The notes under the pieces are model-generated. The model had not been told where the DNA came from and ran no database searches. It was given only the letters and a program-made list of their open reading frames with translations. The position numbers were made by a program, and so were the translations under genes. From assembly GCF_000169175.1 (NCBI RefSeq), contig NZ_AAWS01000028.1, positions 1-64,000 on the forward strand: a stretch of DNA of 64,000 nt. Direction: 5' to 3'. Positions 1 through 9,303 of the stretch are shown here, in pieces. Each line of letters begins with the position of its first letter. Positions within the stretch are counted from its first letter, which is position 1. The stretch is from Microscilla marina ATCC 23134. GTDB taxonomy: Bacteria > Bacteroidota > Bacteroidia > Cytophagales > Microscillaceae.

Positions 1-25
1 GTGACCTGGAGGTTTTAGCGATATT

Positions 26-370
26 ATGGGAGGGAGCCCAGCTCCAGTAGCGCCAATTATTTCACCTTCTCCAGATAAATTAGCTAGGAAAAGAAAGCTA
101 GATACACACGAAGAAGGTGATACTAGTAGCATTATTGGTTCCATGGAGTCTGCCCGAAGCTCTTTTGGATTGACCGATTCAACCATCCGAGAATCCAGCC
201 TAGAGAGTGCTATTTCTAGTGCTTCTTTGGAATCATTATCAGAACCACCCTCTCAAAAAAGACGAAGGACGAATGTTAACGTTGCTTCTGCCTTTGTGCC
301 TTCTCTTGATCCTGCCACTGCCCAAAAGTTCAATGACCTTTGGAATGATGGTAATTTAATTATGGTATGA
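26..370 (+). CDS. Small Ser-rich basic hypothetical protein, coupled to the giant downstream gene
   Basis: 114 aa, function not recognised. An in-frame stop at 2-4 excludes a start before the window; a GGAGG at 8-12 lies 13 nt before the ATG, a long but possible spacing. The protein is low in complexity: a Pro-rich start, a Ser-rich middle (residues 34-76) and two basic clusters (KLARKRK, 18-24; QKRRR, 77-81), with a short more ordered tail. No signal peptide or membrane segment is visible. Its TGA overlaps the ATG of the next gene as ATGA (367-370), so the two are probably translationally coupled. The basic clusters resemble eukaryotic nuclear-localisation signals, but that is pattern similarity only. 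It could be a partner or adaptor of the giant protein. Confidence 0.6.
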   Translation: MGGSPAPVAPIISPSPDKLARKRKLDTHEEGDTSSIIGSMESARSSFGLTDSTIRESSLESAISSASLESLSEPPSQKRRRTNVNVASAFVPSLDPATAQKFNDLWNDGNLIMV

Positions 371-3300
371 GCCTAATGAGAAACAAAATGACAAACCTAA
401 ATAAAACCATCAAATCTACCGACTCTACAGCACATAGCAAATTACTTTCTTTGCTAGAGGTATTTGCTCTGGAGTTGGGAGAGGTACAGGTATCTTCTAC
501 CAATGCCTACACTCAGGTAAGTGCAGGCAAGGCGAGCCTGCTGAATCAAATAAACGTAGCCACTACCTTTACCGAAACCCGCCAAACCAGAGGAAACAAG
601 GTAAAGTTAGCCGCTGATTTGGCAAGCCTTAGTCTCGCTGATTTAGCCCCCTTGCTGGGGTTAAACCCAGGGTATGAGCTGTTGTATGGTCTGCTAGAGT
701 TTAGCGACGTACATCTGGAAGCCACCGCCTTTGACCAACACGATTGGGAAGAGCTCACCATTAGTGGTACTGTACCTGCTGCCAACCAAGAAAGTTGGAA
801 GTTTCTGGAGTTGGAGGTAGGCAATCCTTTGCCGCTCAAAGACCTAACATTGGCGGTAAACGTGCGTCACCAATCAGGCAGTTTTCGCAAACGCTATCGG
901 GTAACTGTTACTGGCAAGCTTACCCTGAGCGGGCAAGATTTAACCGTAGAGCTCAGCTTACCTATAGGCAATACGGGTACTTGGAGCTTACGTTTGTTAC
1001 CTCCAGGAGTGAACTTTAACCTCACAGGGCTGGCTCAGTTGGCCATGGGGAGCAATGCTTTCAACGATTTGCCTACTCAAATCAAAAACCTGCCAGACTT
1101 TGACCTACAGCACCTTGAGATTCATTTTGACCCCAGTGCCAAAAAGGTGTATGACCTGAGTTTTGGGTTGCAAACTACAGGGGCTTGGAATATTTTGCCC
1201 GACGATGGCTCGGTACTGGCTCTGAAGCAATTGGGGCTGGAGCTCGTCATTAGGCAAAATGGCAATGGTGGCTATAGTTATCAGGGGCAGGTAAAAGGAG
1301 CGGCACATGTGGGGAGTTTCGACATAGAGGCAACAATTCCGTTGCCTCTGCGGGGCGCTGTTACACTGCAAACCCAAAGCACCCAAGCACTGCCTTCATT
1401 GGGGGCGTTTACTGATCTCTTGGGGGGCACAGCGCTTACTTCCCTGTTGCCCGAGGGCTTGAGCAGCAGTTTTTCCTCTAACCTGAAAAACCTACGTCTG
1501 GTCATCGACCTGGATAAAAAACAGCTTCATGAGTTTGACCTGAGCCTGTCAGCAGCTACTCCGTGGCCAATTTGGGAAAACCACCTCGAAATTCAGGAGC
1601 TTGACCTCCAAGTATTGCTTCAAAGAAGCAGCAATGGCTGGCAAACTTCGGGTAGCTTGCAGGGCAAGGGTACTCTTGAGGAGGTAGCACTTGCCTTGCG
1701 CATTGACAAACCTATCAACAATCCTTGGCAAATTACCTTATTGGAACCCATCAGCTTTGGTCTGGACGGGGTAAAAAACCTGACCGAGGTAGATTTGACC
1801 AGTGATGGTAACAATACTTTGCCTTCTGCTCTCAAAAATGATAATGCTGTGGGCGTTACCCTGCGCGAGTTTGAGCTACAGGTACAGAAAGATAGCCCTA
1901 AAATTCCTTACCTGGCAGTATATATTGAGAGTCAGGGCAGACTGGAGATCATTCCTGGATTGAGCCTACAGGAAGTAGCCTGTGTGCTTCAGATCGAAAA
2001 TCCGCTGGACAATGCCACCCGCAAAACAACTGGGCAAATAGGAGGAACCATTCAAATAGGAGAACACCCTTTGCGGTTGGTTTCTACCAAAAATGACCAA
2101 AATTCGGGCTGGACTTACCAAGGTAGTACCGATTTGGGAGATGATATTTCGTTGACCAGTTTGTTACAAACCCTCTTTTCGGGGCTGGGGGTAAACTTAC
2201 CCGATAATTTGCCCGAACTCACGGTGCGCAATCTGGAGCTTACTTATAGCCCTACTGCCAAAACCATGGCATTTAAGGGAGCCTCAACGCTTAAAATAAG
2301 CGAGCAACTGGAAGGTGATTTTACCATAAATGTTGACCATGCGCCTGATAAATTCACTTTTGAAGGAGCTGGAGCCATTAGAGTAGGTGGAGCTGCTTTT
2401 GAGCTAAACACCCAATACGACAGCCAACAACCCAACGAGTGGGCATTTAGTGCCCAAACTGTTGGGGCAGTAGAATTGGCTCAACTTCTACGGGAAATGC
2501 TTGAGGCAGTTTATTTGCCAGCACCTGAGGTGTTGCCTGTGAACCTGATGGTAGAAAATGCCTTGTTGGAAACCAAACCACGCCTCAAGTATTACCACCT
2601 TGCGGGTGATGTTGCACTAAATGCCAAAATTGCCCAGTTTTCTCTGGATTTACGAGTGGCATTAGAGCTGACCCACCCAGCGCAAGCCTCCAATCAGTCA
2701 GTAGCCACTAAAGCCTGGCAGGTAGTGCTGGAGGCAGCCAGTGAACTTGACATTGCTGGAGTAGGGGTACAACTTAAGGGCAACTATCAGACTGGGCAAG
2801 GTTGGATATTGAGCGGCTCAACTGCCCCCAATCAAGTCATTCCCATTGGTACACTCATGGCCGATATAGCCCAGAAATTTGGCGTATCTTCAGACCAGTT
2901 GAGTATTTTGAACGGCATTGAATTTAAAAACCTCAAAGCCGACTTGAATACTGGAAGCCGCAATTATGCTTTCGGCGGCGAAGTAGACTTTGCCATTGCT
3001 TCTGGCAAAACGGTGAGCCTTCGCCCCCACATTGCCCTTACCCGCCAGCAAGGCAATGCTTACAAAAAAGAGTTTGCCGGGCATTTGGAGATACCACTTG
3101 GTGACCAAACCCTGAAGTTTGACCTCATTTTTGATAAAAGCAACACCAACAGTCTCATGTTAGCGGCTTATCACAACGACAATCCTGCTGATATTTCGTT
3201 GAGTGAACTGTTGGAAAAGGTAGGCATTGGAGGAGTACCCGATGTGCTCAAGATTCGCTTGCGAGAGGCGGCTTTGGCTCACCAAAAAACCAGCATTGGG

Positions 3301-5784
3301 GGCAATAATGAAACTACCCAAAACCTGTTTACTGCTCAGGTAGATGGTGGGCTCAATCTATCGGCGTTGCCGTTGGTGGGCAAAATGTTTCCCGTAGGAG
3401 AGAGCATTACCCTACAGGTGCAGTTGTTGATGGCATCGGCTGGTTTTTCTCAGGCAAACCTTGGCGAAATTAATGCTTTGTTGCCTGAAGGTATCAGCCA
3501 TTTGCAAACTGAACAGGACATTACTCAAGGCACCCACCTGGAAGCCAAGCTTCAGGTAGCCGATGATTTGTTTCATTTGGACTTGCCTGTGGCAGTCAAT
3601 GAAAATCCAGAGGAGCCTAACCCCAACGGTTCAAACTTGCCTCCAGAGCCACTTAAAACCACGGCAGACAGCACCGATGATGGCACCAAATGGTTTGCGC
3701 TCCAGAAAAACCTCGGTCCAGTGCATTTCCATCGCATTGGCTTGGGTTATGGCGGGGGCAAAATCAAAGCTGCCCTCGATGCTTCCTTTGCCTTGGGTGG
3801 GCTCACCATTAGCTTAGACGGCTTGAGCGTAAGCTCGCCATTGACTAAGTTCAGCCCCTCCTTCGACCTCAAAGGGCTCGGCATCGACTACCACAACGAT
3901 GCCCTCGAAATAGGCGGCGCATTTTTGCGAGAAACGGTAGACGGCGAAGACGAATACGACGGCACCGCCATCCTCAAAATGGAGGAGTTTTCGCTGGGGG
4001 CAATAGGCTCTTATACCAAGCAAGAGGGGCATCCTTCGTTGTTTATTTTTGCTACTCTAGACGCCCCATTGGGTGGTCCTCCCTTCTTTTTTGTGAAAGG
4101 CTTAAGCGCAGGCTTTGGCTACAACCGCGCCTTGCGCATGCCTACCTCTGCCGACAAAGTGCTGGACTTTCCGTTGGTGGCAGAGGCAATGCAAGGGCAA
4201 GCAGGCAATACTTCGCCCAACCTAAGCGATGAACTGGAAAAGATTCACCTATACATTCCGCCCGCCATTGGGCAAATGTTTTTGGCGGTAGGCGTCAATT
4301 TTTCTAGCTTCGAGCTGATAGAGTCCAGCATGTTGTTGGCGGCGTCGTTTGGCAACCGCTTTGAGCTCGATTTGCTGGGGGTGTCTACCCTGGTTACGCC
4401 GCCCGCCGAAGCTGGAGGCAACGAAGAAGCCCTGGCGGTGGTGCAAATGGCACTCAAGGGGGCTTTTATTCCCGACGAAGGTTTTGTGGGGCTGATGGGG
4501 GTGCTTACGCCCCAATCGTATGTGCTTTCTAAAGACTGCCACCTCACGGGCGGCTTTGCTGCGTATAGTTGGCTCAAGGGCGAGCATGCCGGAGACTTTG
4601 TGATGACGGTGGGGGGCTACCATCCCGCCTTTGCCAAGCCTGCTCATTACCCCAGTGTGCCCCGAGTGGGTTTCAACTGGGCGCTGGATAGCCATACCAG
4701 CATCAAGGGCGACATGTATTATGCCCTGTGTGCCCACGCGCTGATGGCAGGTGGGCACCTGGAGGCGATGTACCACAATGGCAACCTGCGGGCGTGGTTT
4801 AAAATGGGAGCTGACTTCTTGATTTCCTGGAAGCCCTACCACTACGACATCTCGCTATATATAGACATTGGGGCTTCGTATACTTACCACTTTTTTGGTA
4901 CCCACCACATTACGGTAGACCTGGGCGCCGATGTACACATTTGGGGACCTAAGTTTGCGGGGCACGCCCGCATCCATATTTGGATCGTCTCTATTGGGGT
5001 AAGCTTTGGGAGTTCGTCGGGCAAAACGCTTCAGCCCATTGACTGGGACAATTTCAAAAAAGGCTTTTTACCCAAAGAAGATGACAAATACCTGAGTGTA
5101 AATGTGAAAGATGGCTTGGTGAGCAAGGGTAAAGATGATACGCATTTGGGTGCCATCAACCCCAAACACTTTGCTATAGTAACCGATGGGGTGATTCCTG
5201 CTAAAGAAGTAACCTGGGGTAGCCAATCTGTACCGAAAACCTGGAACACTGCCTTTGGCATTGCCCCTATGGACAAAGCTGCCGATAAGGTAAGCAGTAG
5301 CCAAACCATCAAGCTTACCCGTGAGGGGGGAGATTATACTCAAAACCTGAAGTACAAACCTGTAACCAAAAAAGTGCCTGCTGCCATGTGGGGACAAAAA
5401 CTACAGCATAACCTCAATGATGCCCGCTTTGTAGACAATGCCTTTGCTGGGCTAGAGATCACAGCCAAGGAGTCTACCCCAGGGCATAGCCAGTTGGTTG
5501 ACCGTGATTTTGTGAAGTATGAAACCACTGCGTTGGGTGGTGCTATTGGCTGGGAAACCAGAAACCCTTTTACCAAAAATGTGGGTGATGCAGAGGCAAA
5601 AGAAAAGATTAACAACAGCATCGTAGTCGCTAAAAGCGAAGGCGAAGATAAAAAAAATAAAAATGCTGACATTCTGAATGCTTTGGGGCTAGGCAATGCA
5701 ACCGTTGATCTGAATGATAAAGTAGCAGATCACTTTGTATTGGCTCCACAGGTAGAAGAAGTGCCACAAGTGACTCCTGCGTAA
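367..5784 (+). CDS. Giant (1805 aa) beta-rich protein with DUF6603-like region
   Basis: No signal peptide is visible, so it is probably cytoplasmic unless exported by a special route. Residues about 90-1080 are built from loosely repeated blocks of roughly 150-170 aa, each with a Leu/Pro-rich segment (LPDNLPEL, LLPEGLSS and similar) followed by alternating hydrophobic beta-strand sequence. Residues about 1115-1560 (starting near HFHRIGLGYGGGK, with the Gly/Pro-rich APLGGPPFFFVKGLSAGFGYN) match what I recall of the DUF6603 family, which has no known function. The C-terminal 250 aa are charged and less conserved in look. Start chosen at the ATGA overlap; the Met at residue 8 is an alternative. 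It is followed after 67 bp by a 624-aa gene on the same strand, with a hairpin between. Domain assignment is from memory; the function is unknown. Confidence 0.85.
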   Translation: MSLMRNKMTNLNKTIKSTDSTAHSKLLSLLEVFALELGEVQVSSTNAYTQVSAGKASLLNQINVATTFTETRQTRGNKVKLAADLASLSLADLAPLLGLNPGYELLYGLLEFSDVHLEATAFDQHDWEELTISGTVPAANQESWKFLELEVGNPLPLKDLTLAVNVRHQSGSFRKRYRVTVTGKLTLSGQDLTVELSLPIGNTGTWSLRLLPPGVNFNLTGLAQLAMGSNAFNDLPTQIKNLPDFDLQHLEIHFDPSAKKVYDLSFGLQTTGAWNILPDDGSVLALKQLGLELVIRQNGNGGYSYQGQVKGAAHVGSFDIEATIPLPLRGAVTLQTQSTQALPSLGAFTDLLGGTALTSLLPEGLSSSFSSNLKNLRLVIDLDKKQLHEFDLSLSAATPWPIWENHLEIQELDLQVLLQRSSNGWQTSGSLQGKGTLEEVALALRIDKPINNPWQITLLEPISFGLDGVKNLTEVDLTSDGNNTLPSALKNDNAVGVTLREFELQVQKDSPKIPYLAVYIESQGRLEIIPGLSLQEVACVLQIENPLDNATRKTTGQIGGTIQIGEHPLRLVSTKNDQNSGWTYQGSTDLGDDISLTSLLQTLFSGLGVNLPDNLPELTVRNLELTYSPTAKTMAFKGASTLKISEQLEGDFTINVDHAPDKFTFEGAGAIRVGGAAFELNTQYDSQQPNEWAFSAQTVGAVELAQLLREMLEAVYLPAPEVLPVNLMVENALLETKPRLKYYHLAGDVALNAKIAQFSLDLRVALELTHPAQASNQSVATKAWQVVLEAASELDIAGVGVQLKGNYQTGQGWILSGSTAPNQVIPIGTLMADIAQKFGVSSDQLSILNGIEFKNLKADLNTGSRNYAFGGEVDFAIASGKTVSLRPHIALTRQQGNAYKKEFAGHLEIPLGDQTLKFDLIFDKSNTNSLMLAAYHNDNPADISLSELLEKVGIGGVPDVLKIRLREAALAHQKTSIGGNNETTQNLFTAQVDGGLNLSALPLVGKMFPVGESITLQVQLLMASAGFSQANLGEINALLPEGISHLQTEQDITQGTHLEAKLQVADDLFHLDLPVAVNENPEEPNPNGSNLPPEPLKTTADSTDDGTKWFALQKNLGPVHFHRIGLGYGGGKIKAALDASFALGGLTISLDGLSVSSPLTKFSPSFDLKGLGIDYHNDALEIGGAFLRETVDGEDEYDGTAILKMEEFSLGAIGSYTKQEGHPSLFIFATLDAPLGGPPFFFVKGLSAGFGYNRALRMPTSADKVLDFPLVAEAMQGQAGNTSPNLSDELEKIHLYIPPAIGQMFLAVGVNFSSFELIESSMLLAASFGNRFELDLLGVSTLVTPPAEAGGNEEALAVVQMALKGAFIPDEGFVGLMGVLTPQSYVLSKDCHLTGGFAAYSWLKGEHAGDFVMTVGGYHPAFAKPAHYPSVPRVGFNWALDSHTSIKGDMYYALCAHALMAGGHLEAMYHNGNLRAWFKMGADFLISWKPYHYDISLYIDIGASYTYHFFGTHHITVDLGADVHIWGPKFAGHARIHIWIVSIGVSFGSSSGKTLQPIDWDNFKKGFLPKEDDKYLSVNVKDGLVSKGKDDTHLGAINPKHFAIVTDGVIPAKEVTWGSQSVPKTWNTAFGIAPMDKAADKVSSSQTIKLTREGGDYTQNLKYKPVTKKVPAAMWGQKLQHNLNDARFVDNAFAGLEITAKESTPGHSQLVDRDFVKYETTALGGAIGWETRNPFTKNVGDAEAKEKINNSIVVAKSEGEDKKNKNADILNALGLGNATVDLNDKVADHFVLAPQVEEVPQVTPA

Positions 5785-5798
5785 AGCAAAGTTAATTT

Positions 5799-5831
5799 AT
5801 ACCTGACAGAGTTAAAAAAACTGTCAGGTAT
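5799..5831. terminator. Intergenic hairpin, possible attenuator/terminator
   Basis: An 11-bp perfect inverted repeat (ATACCTGACAG / CTGTCAGGTAT) with an A-rich 11-nt loop lies between the 1805-aa and 624-aa genes. It has no strong U-tract on the plus strand, so it may be a partial terminator or an mRNA-stabilising hairpin. The same arm type (TACCTGgCAG) recurs at 8055-8085, suggesting a dispersed repeat rather than a dedicated terminator. Confidence 0.5.
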
Positions 5832-5851
5832 TCACCATCACAAAAAAATAA

Positions 5852-7726
5852 ATGGATAAGACAATGAATACCCAACCAACCAAAATAGATTTTGTTCAAT
5901 ACCACCAGCCAGGGCTCGAGAGTGGCGAGTACCAACTGACCATCAGCCAAACCTTGAGCGTAGATGATGAAGCCAAAGCCACCCCTTCGCTTACCCGAAA
6001 TTTTCATGTAGCAGGGGAGCGTTTTCATCTCCAGCCCGAACACATACACAGTGTGTTTCCGCCCGCCCATAGCCAAAGCGATTATGCCAATGTGTTTCCG
6101 CATGTGTTGCTCTCGCGCAATACCCTGCCTTGGGAGCGGGAGGTGTATTCGGATGATAACGAGACACCTTGGCTTGCCTTGTTGGTAGTGCACGAAAATG
6201 AAATGGATAAAGTAAGTGAAAGCATCGTTGCGATTGGGAACATAGCCGAAGGAGTGGCAAGTGCCCCTGATGTAAACAATCTGGAGCCAGGGCAAACCAA
6301 TGCCACCAAAGTAGCCGTGGTTGACATCAAAAAGAGTTTGCTGGACAAAATAATGCCCAATGAACAAGCCTTGCGGTTGTTGACCCACGTGAGGCAAACC
6401 AAAGACAACGAAGGCAACCTTGCTGGACACGACATGGCGACTGTAGTAGCCAACCGCCTGCCCAAAAAAGGTGAACAGAATACGGTGTATTTGGTGTCTT
6501 TGGAGAATAGATTGAAAAGTGATGGAACTTTTAATTATCAGAGGGCAGGCACTACTGACAAAGTTCGCTTGGTAAAGCTTCATAGCTGGGAGTTTACCAG
6601 TACCGAAACTATAGGCGATTTTGCCACCATTCTTAAAAACATGGATAGCAGGGTTTCTACCTTGCGTTTACCTGATAGCAATACTGTAGCAGCACCATAC
6701 CTGAAAAACGGCCTTTACCCCTTGCCCCACCGCATGCGCCAAGGCGCCCAAACGGTTTCGTGGTACCATGGGCCTTTGTCGCCTCGCTCCAATGCCGAAA
6801 CCTTTGACTTTCCTGCCAAAGGTGCCGATGCCTTGGTGCGCTATTATGAGAAAGACGGCATGTTTGATGTGTCGTATGCTGCCGCCTGGGAGCTGGGGCG
6901 TTTGCTTGCCTTGCAAAACACCCATTTTTCTACCTCATTGTACCAGTGGAAGCGGCGCTATGCCAAAACCCAACGCCACGGCAATAACCCAACGCATTTG
7001 GCGGGATCCGTTACGGATACCACACTTGAGGCTTTGCCTGCGCAAATCCGCGATTGGCTCACCAAGCTGGAAAACCTCGAAGGCGTACCGTTTAACTATT
7101 TGGTGCCCGATGAGGAACTGCTGCCTGTAGAGTCTATCCGGTTTTTTCAGTTAGACAGGCTATGGATGGAGGCTTTGCTGGACGGCGCCTTTAGCATGGG
7201 GCGGGTCACCAGTGGCGACCACGCCTTGGATGACGAAATAAGGGCGTTGGAGGAAGCTTTTGTGCCCAGTGCAACCACCATCAGCGGTTTTATTATGCGC
7301 TCCGAAGCAGTAGCAGGCTGGCCAGGCATGCAAGTAGAGGGCAAAACAGCCAACGATGTCCCGCTTGAACTCATTCGCCGGGTGGCTTTGTCGCCCAATG
7401 TCATGCTTTGCTTATTCAAAGGCGATTTGCAAACTTTAGATTTACATCTGAAGCCCGAAGTGTTGCATTTTGGGGTAGCTCATGATCACAAAAAGGCGCT
7501 TCGTGATGTTAACGGGCAGGAAATTGACAAAGAGGGGGGAGGAAAATTGAAGGTAACGGTGCCTTTTAATGATAAATTGGTGCTTGAACTGCCTGATTTA
7601 TCGAAAAATATTTCTACAAAAAAAGAGAACAATGACAACGTATACTGGTCTGGCGCAAACCCCACTTCAACCCACCTTGCCCTGCAAATGCTGGAAGGAG
7701 TAGAGCTGGTAAGGTTTACTAAGTAA
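5852..7726 (+). CDS. Conserved hypothetical protein, 624 aa, partner of the DUF6603-like gene
   Basis: Not assigned to a named family. It has no signal peptide or membrane segment. The N-terminal 120 aa hold a pattern (HVAGERFHL, SVFPPAH, LPWERE, PWLALLV) that looks conserved and folded. The middle is rich in aromatic and charged residues (YEKDGMFDVSYAAAWELGRLLALQNTHF at about 325-355 suggests a helical segment). Start ATG at 5852; an internal Met at residue 5 is possible. It lies 67 bp after the giant gene and is closed by a terminator at 7755, so the 114-aa, 1805-aa and 624-aa genes probably form one unit. Codon usage and GC look like the neighbours. Its role can only be inferred from that pairing. 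Confidence 0.8.
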   Translation: MDKTMNTQPTKIDFVQYHQPGLESGEYQLTISQTLSVDDEAKATPSLTRNFHVAGERFHLQPEHIHSVFPPAHSQSDYANVFPHVLLSRNTLPWEREVYSDDNETPWLALLVVHENEMDKVSESIVAIGNIAEGVASAPDVNNLEPGQTNATKVAVVDIKKSLLDKIMPNEQALRLLTHVRQTKDNEGNLAGHDMATVVANRLPKKGEQNTVYLVSLENRLKSDGTFNYQRAGTTDKVRLVKLHSWEFTSTETIGDFATILKNMDSRVSTLRLPDSNTVAAPYLKNGLYPLPHRMRQGAQTVSWYHGPLSPRSNAETFDFPAKGADALVRYYEKDGMFDVSYAAAWELGRLLALQNTHFSTSLYQWKRRYAKTQRHGNNPTHLAGSVTDTTLEALPAQIRDWLTKLENLEGVPFNYLVPDEELLPVESIRFFQLDRLWMEALLDGAFSMGRVTSGDHALDDEIRALEEAFVPSATTISGFIMRSEAVAGWPGMQVEGKTANDVPLELIRRVALSPNVMLCLFKGDLQTLDLHLKPEVLHFGVAHDHKKALRDVNGQEIDKEGGGKLKVTVPFNDKLVLELPDLSKNISTKKENNDNVYWSGANPTSTHLALQMLEGVELVRFTK

Positions 7727-7754
7727 TAATCGTGTTTGATACTAAAATATTTGC

Positions 7755-7788
7755 TGCCCGGCATGACTTCATGCCGGGCTTTATTTTC
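7755..7788 (+). terminator. Rho-independent terminator after the DUF6603-like cassette
   Basis: A 9-bp GC-rich stem (GCCCGGCAT / ATGCCGGGC) with a 6-nt loop is followed by a T-rich run. It sits 28 bp after the stop codon of the 624-aa gene. Confidence 0.8.
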
Positions 7789-8712
7789 CAGCTTATTTTT
7801 ACCCATCCAACCTGCTTACTATTCATCAAGGTTTTCTTGTAAAACCTGTGCAGGCTGATTGAATTTTTTTCAGGTACTGATCAGCCCCACATCGAGCATT
7901 GGCGTCAACTTAACTTTTCAAGTGAAGGCTTTAAGTATTTGATAAACAATGCCTTCATTTGAAAATAATCTTGAGTTGTTAGAAACACACGCGGCTTCTA
8001 TCGGGCGTGGAGACACTGCCCGAGGTGGTGGAATACTCTTCTAAATATTAGCCATACCTGGCAGGTTTTAAAAACCTGCCAGGTATAAAATTTCCTGCAA
8101 AATGGTGTCTCCTAATAAAGTTTGGCAACTTTTGAATGATGGGATAACCTTGTATGGACTAAGGAATGTTGAGAAATTAAATTACTATAGTAACGCCAAA
8201 ATATTTTGTTGGCAGAAGAGGCAGGGCAATATCCAGTGGATGTTGAACCAGCCCTGCGGGACGGCGACATAGCAGCGCTAAGGCAAGTTTTTTTAACGAA
8301 TTCTGTCAGCGAAAGACGACGTTAAAAATGTAAATTTATTTTGGTACTATTCCTAAAATATTTTATTTGAATTTATTATAAAACAGTACCGTCATTGCCT
8401 CAGCTTCCGCCGTCGCTTGTGTCTTCACAAGAGACCAGACTGTCTTTGGGCGCTTTTTTTAGAGACTCAATCAGCGAGTGGAGACACTCGCTGAGGTAGT
8501 GGCGGTATTTTTGGGGTGAATTTTCTACACTTGTTTGCTTAACCTGACGGCTATGGTGTCTCCACGAGCGAAACCTTCAAAAATAATGTTTCCAGACGCT
8601 GCGAGCTTTGCTGAGCACCGATATTCATCGATATCTAAGGACTCGTAAACTCGGTTGTGGAGACACAAACCGAGGCGAGAAATATTCTTTTACACTATAA
8701 ACACAATTTATC
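7789..8712. repeat. Repeat-rich spacer with palindromic elements
   Basis: No gene is seen. The spacer holds a perfect 14-bp inverted repeat at 8055-8085 and a degenerate copy of the CGTAGC-hairpin family at about 8216-8330. It also holds a cluster of hairpins with a GTG-(4-nt loop)-CAC core at 8001-8023, 8416-8431, 8471-8494 and 8650-8674. The 8471-8494 hairpin has a perfect 10-bp stem and a GAGA loop. The segment 8429-8555 appears to be an element inserted into another hairpin. A fragment at 8617-8640 (ACCGATAT...ATATCTAAGGACT) recurs at 36984-37015 and 48296-48310. The block resembles, in opposite orientation, the composite at 27025-27381. Confidence 0.7.
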
Positions 8713-8973
8713 ATGGGAAAAAAACTCGAAAACCTGGGCAGGTTGTCCTTTGCGGGCACCTTTGCTCTATTACTGTTTGCCATCATCATTTTACTGATGT
8801 TTATCGCCGTACCTTTGGCAAACAAAGAAATCATTACGGCGGCTATTCCGCGCTTGATTGAGCTGGAGAGCTTGATGATTGCGTTTTTCTTTGCCAGAAA
8901 CACCGCTCAGCCACCCACAAAGCCACCTGACGCGGTGAGTACCCCCCGGCTTAAACAGCCTGAGGTAAAATAA
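8713..8973 (+). CDS. Small single-pass membrane protein
   Basis: 86 aa. Residues about 14-36 (AGTFALLLFAIIILLMFIAV) form one strong hydrophobic segment; a weaker one covers 48-62. The tail is Pro-rich and polar. The N-terminus MGKKLENLGR is positively charged, suggesting an N-in topology. The family is not recognised. It precedes the SWIM/RT genes by 330 bp on the same strand; that gap holds hairpins and a possible promoter, so membership in the same operon is doubtful. Its small size makes a chance open frame possible, but the clear membrane segment and plausible start argue for a real gene. Confidence 0.55.
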   Translation: MGKKLENLGRLSFAGTFALLLFAIIILLMFIAVPLANKEIITAAIPRLIELESLMIAFFFARNTAQPPTKPPDAVSTPRLKQPEVK

Positions 8974-9303
8974 TTGATTGTGCTGCCTTGCCAGGCAAAT
9001 ACTACCCAGTATTATTTGAAGCCCTATTTTTTAGCCCAAAAAACAGGAGGAACAAGTAGTCATACTTAAAACGATTTGATTTTTAGTTTTAATTTTTTGA
9101 GTAGTGCCTGGCCAGGTATGCCTTTTTGCCTCAACAATTGATTTGAAAGCCAATCAAAACAATGGGTTGTTGTCAGATATTTATCAAAAAATATTATTTA
9201 AATATTGATAAGTTTGACGTACTACCATAACATTTTTTTTATATTATCTTTAAGTCATCATTTCAAAATCAGGAATACCTTACTTTAACTAAAACCAAAA
9301 CCA
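8974..9303. other. AT-rich leader upstream of the SWIM gene
   Basis: No gene is seen. The leader holds two short CCTGGCCAGG-like palindromes (about 8982-8996 and 9109-9120) and an AT-rich bulged inverted repeat at about 9179-9213. TTATCTTTA near 9244, a weak match to the Bacteroidota TAnnTTTG box, could be a promoter for the SWIM-RT unit. A retron-type non-coding RNA could also lie here, but I cannot define one. Confidence 0.35.

Noticed and set aside
4249-4842. 197-aa antisense frame inside the DUF6603-like gene
   Set aside because: Shadow of a well-supported coding frame on the other strand.
5792-6583. 263-aa antisense frame over the 624-aa gene
   Set aside because: Aromatic- and His-rich shadow translation without domain features.
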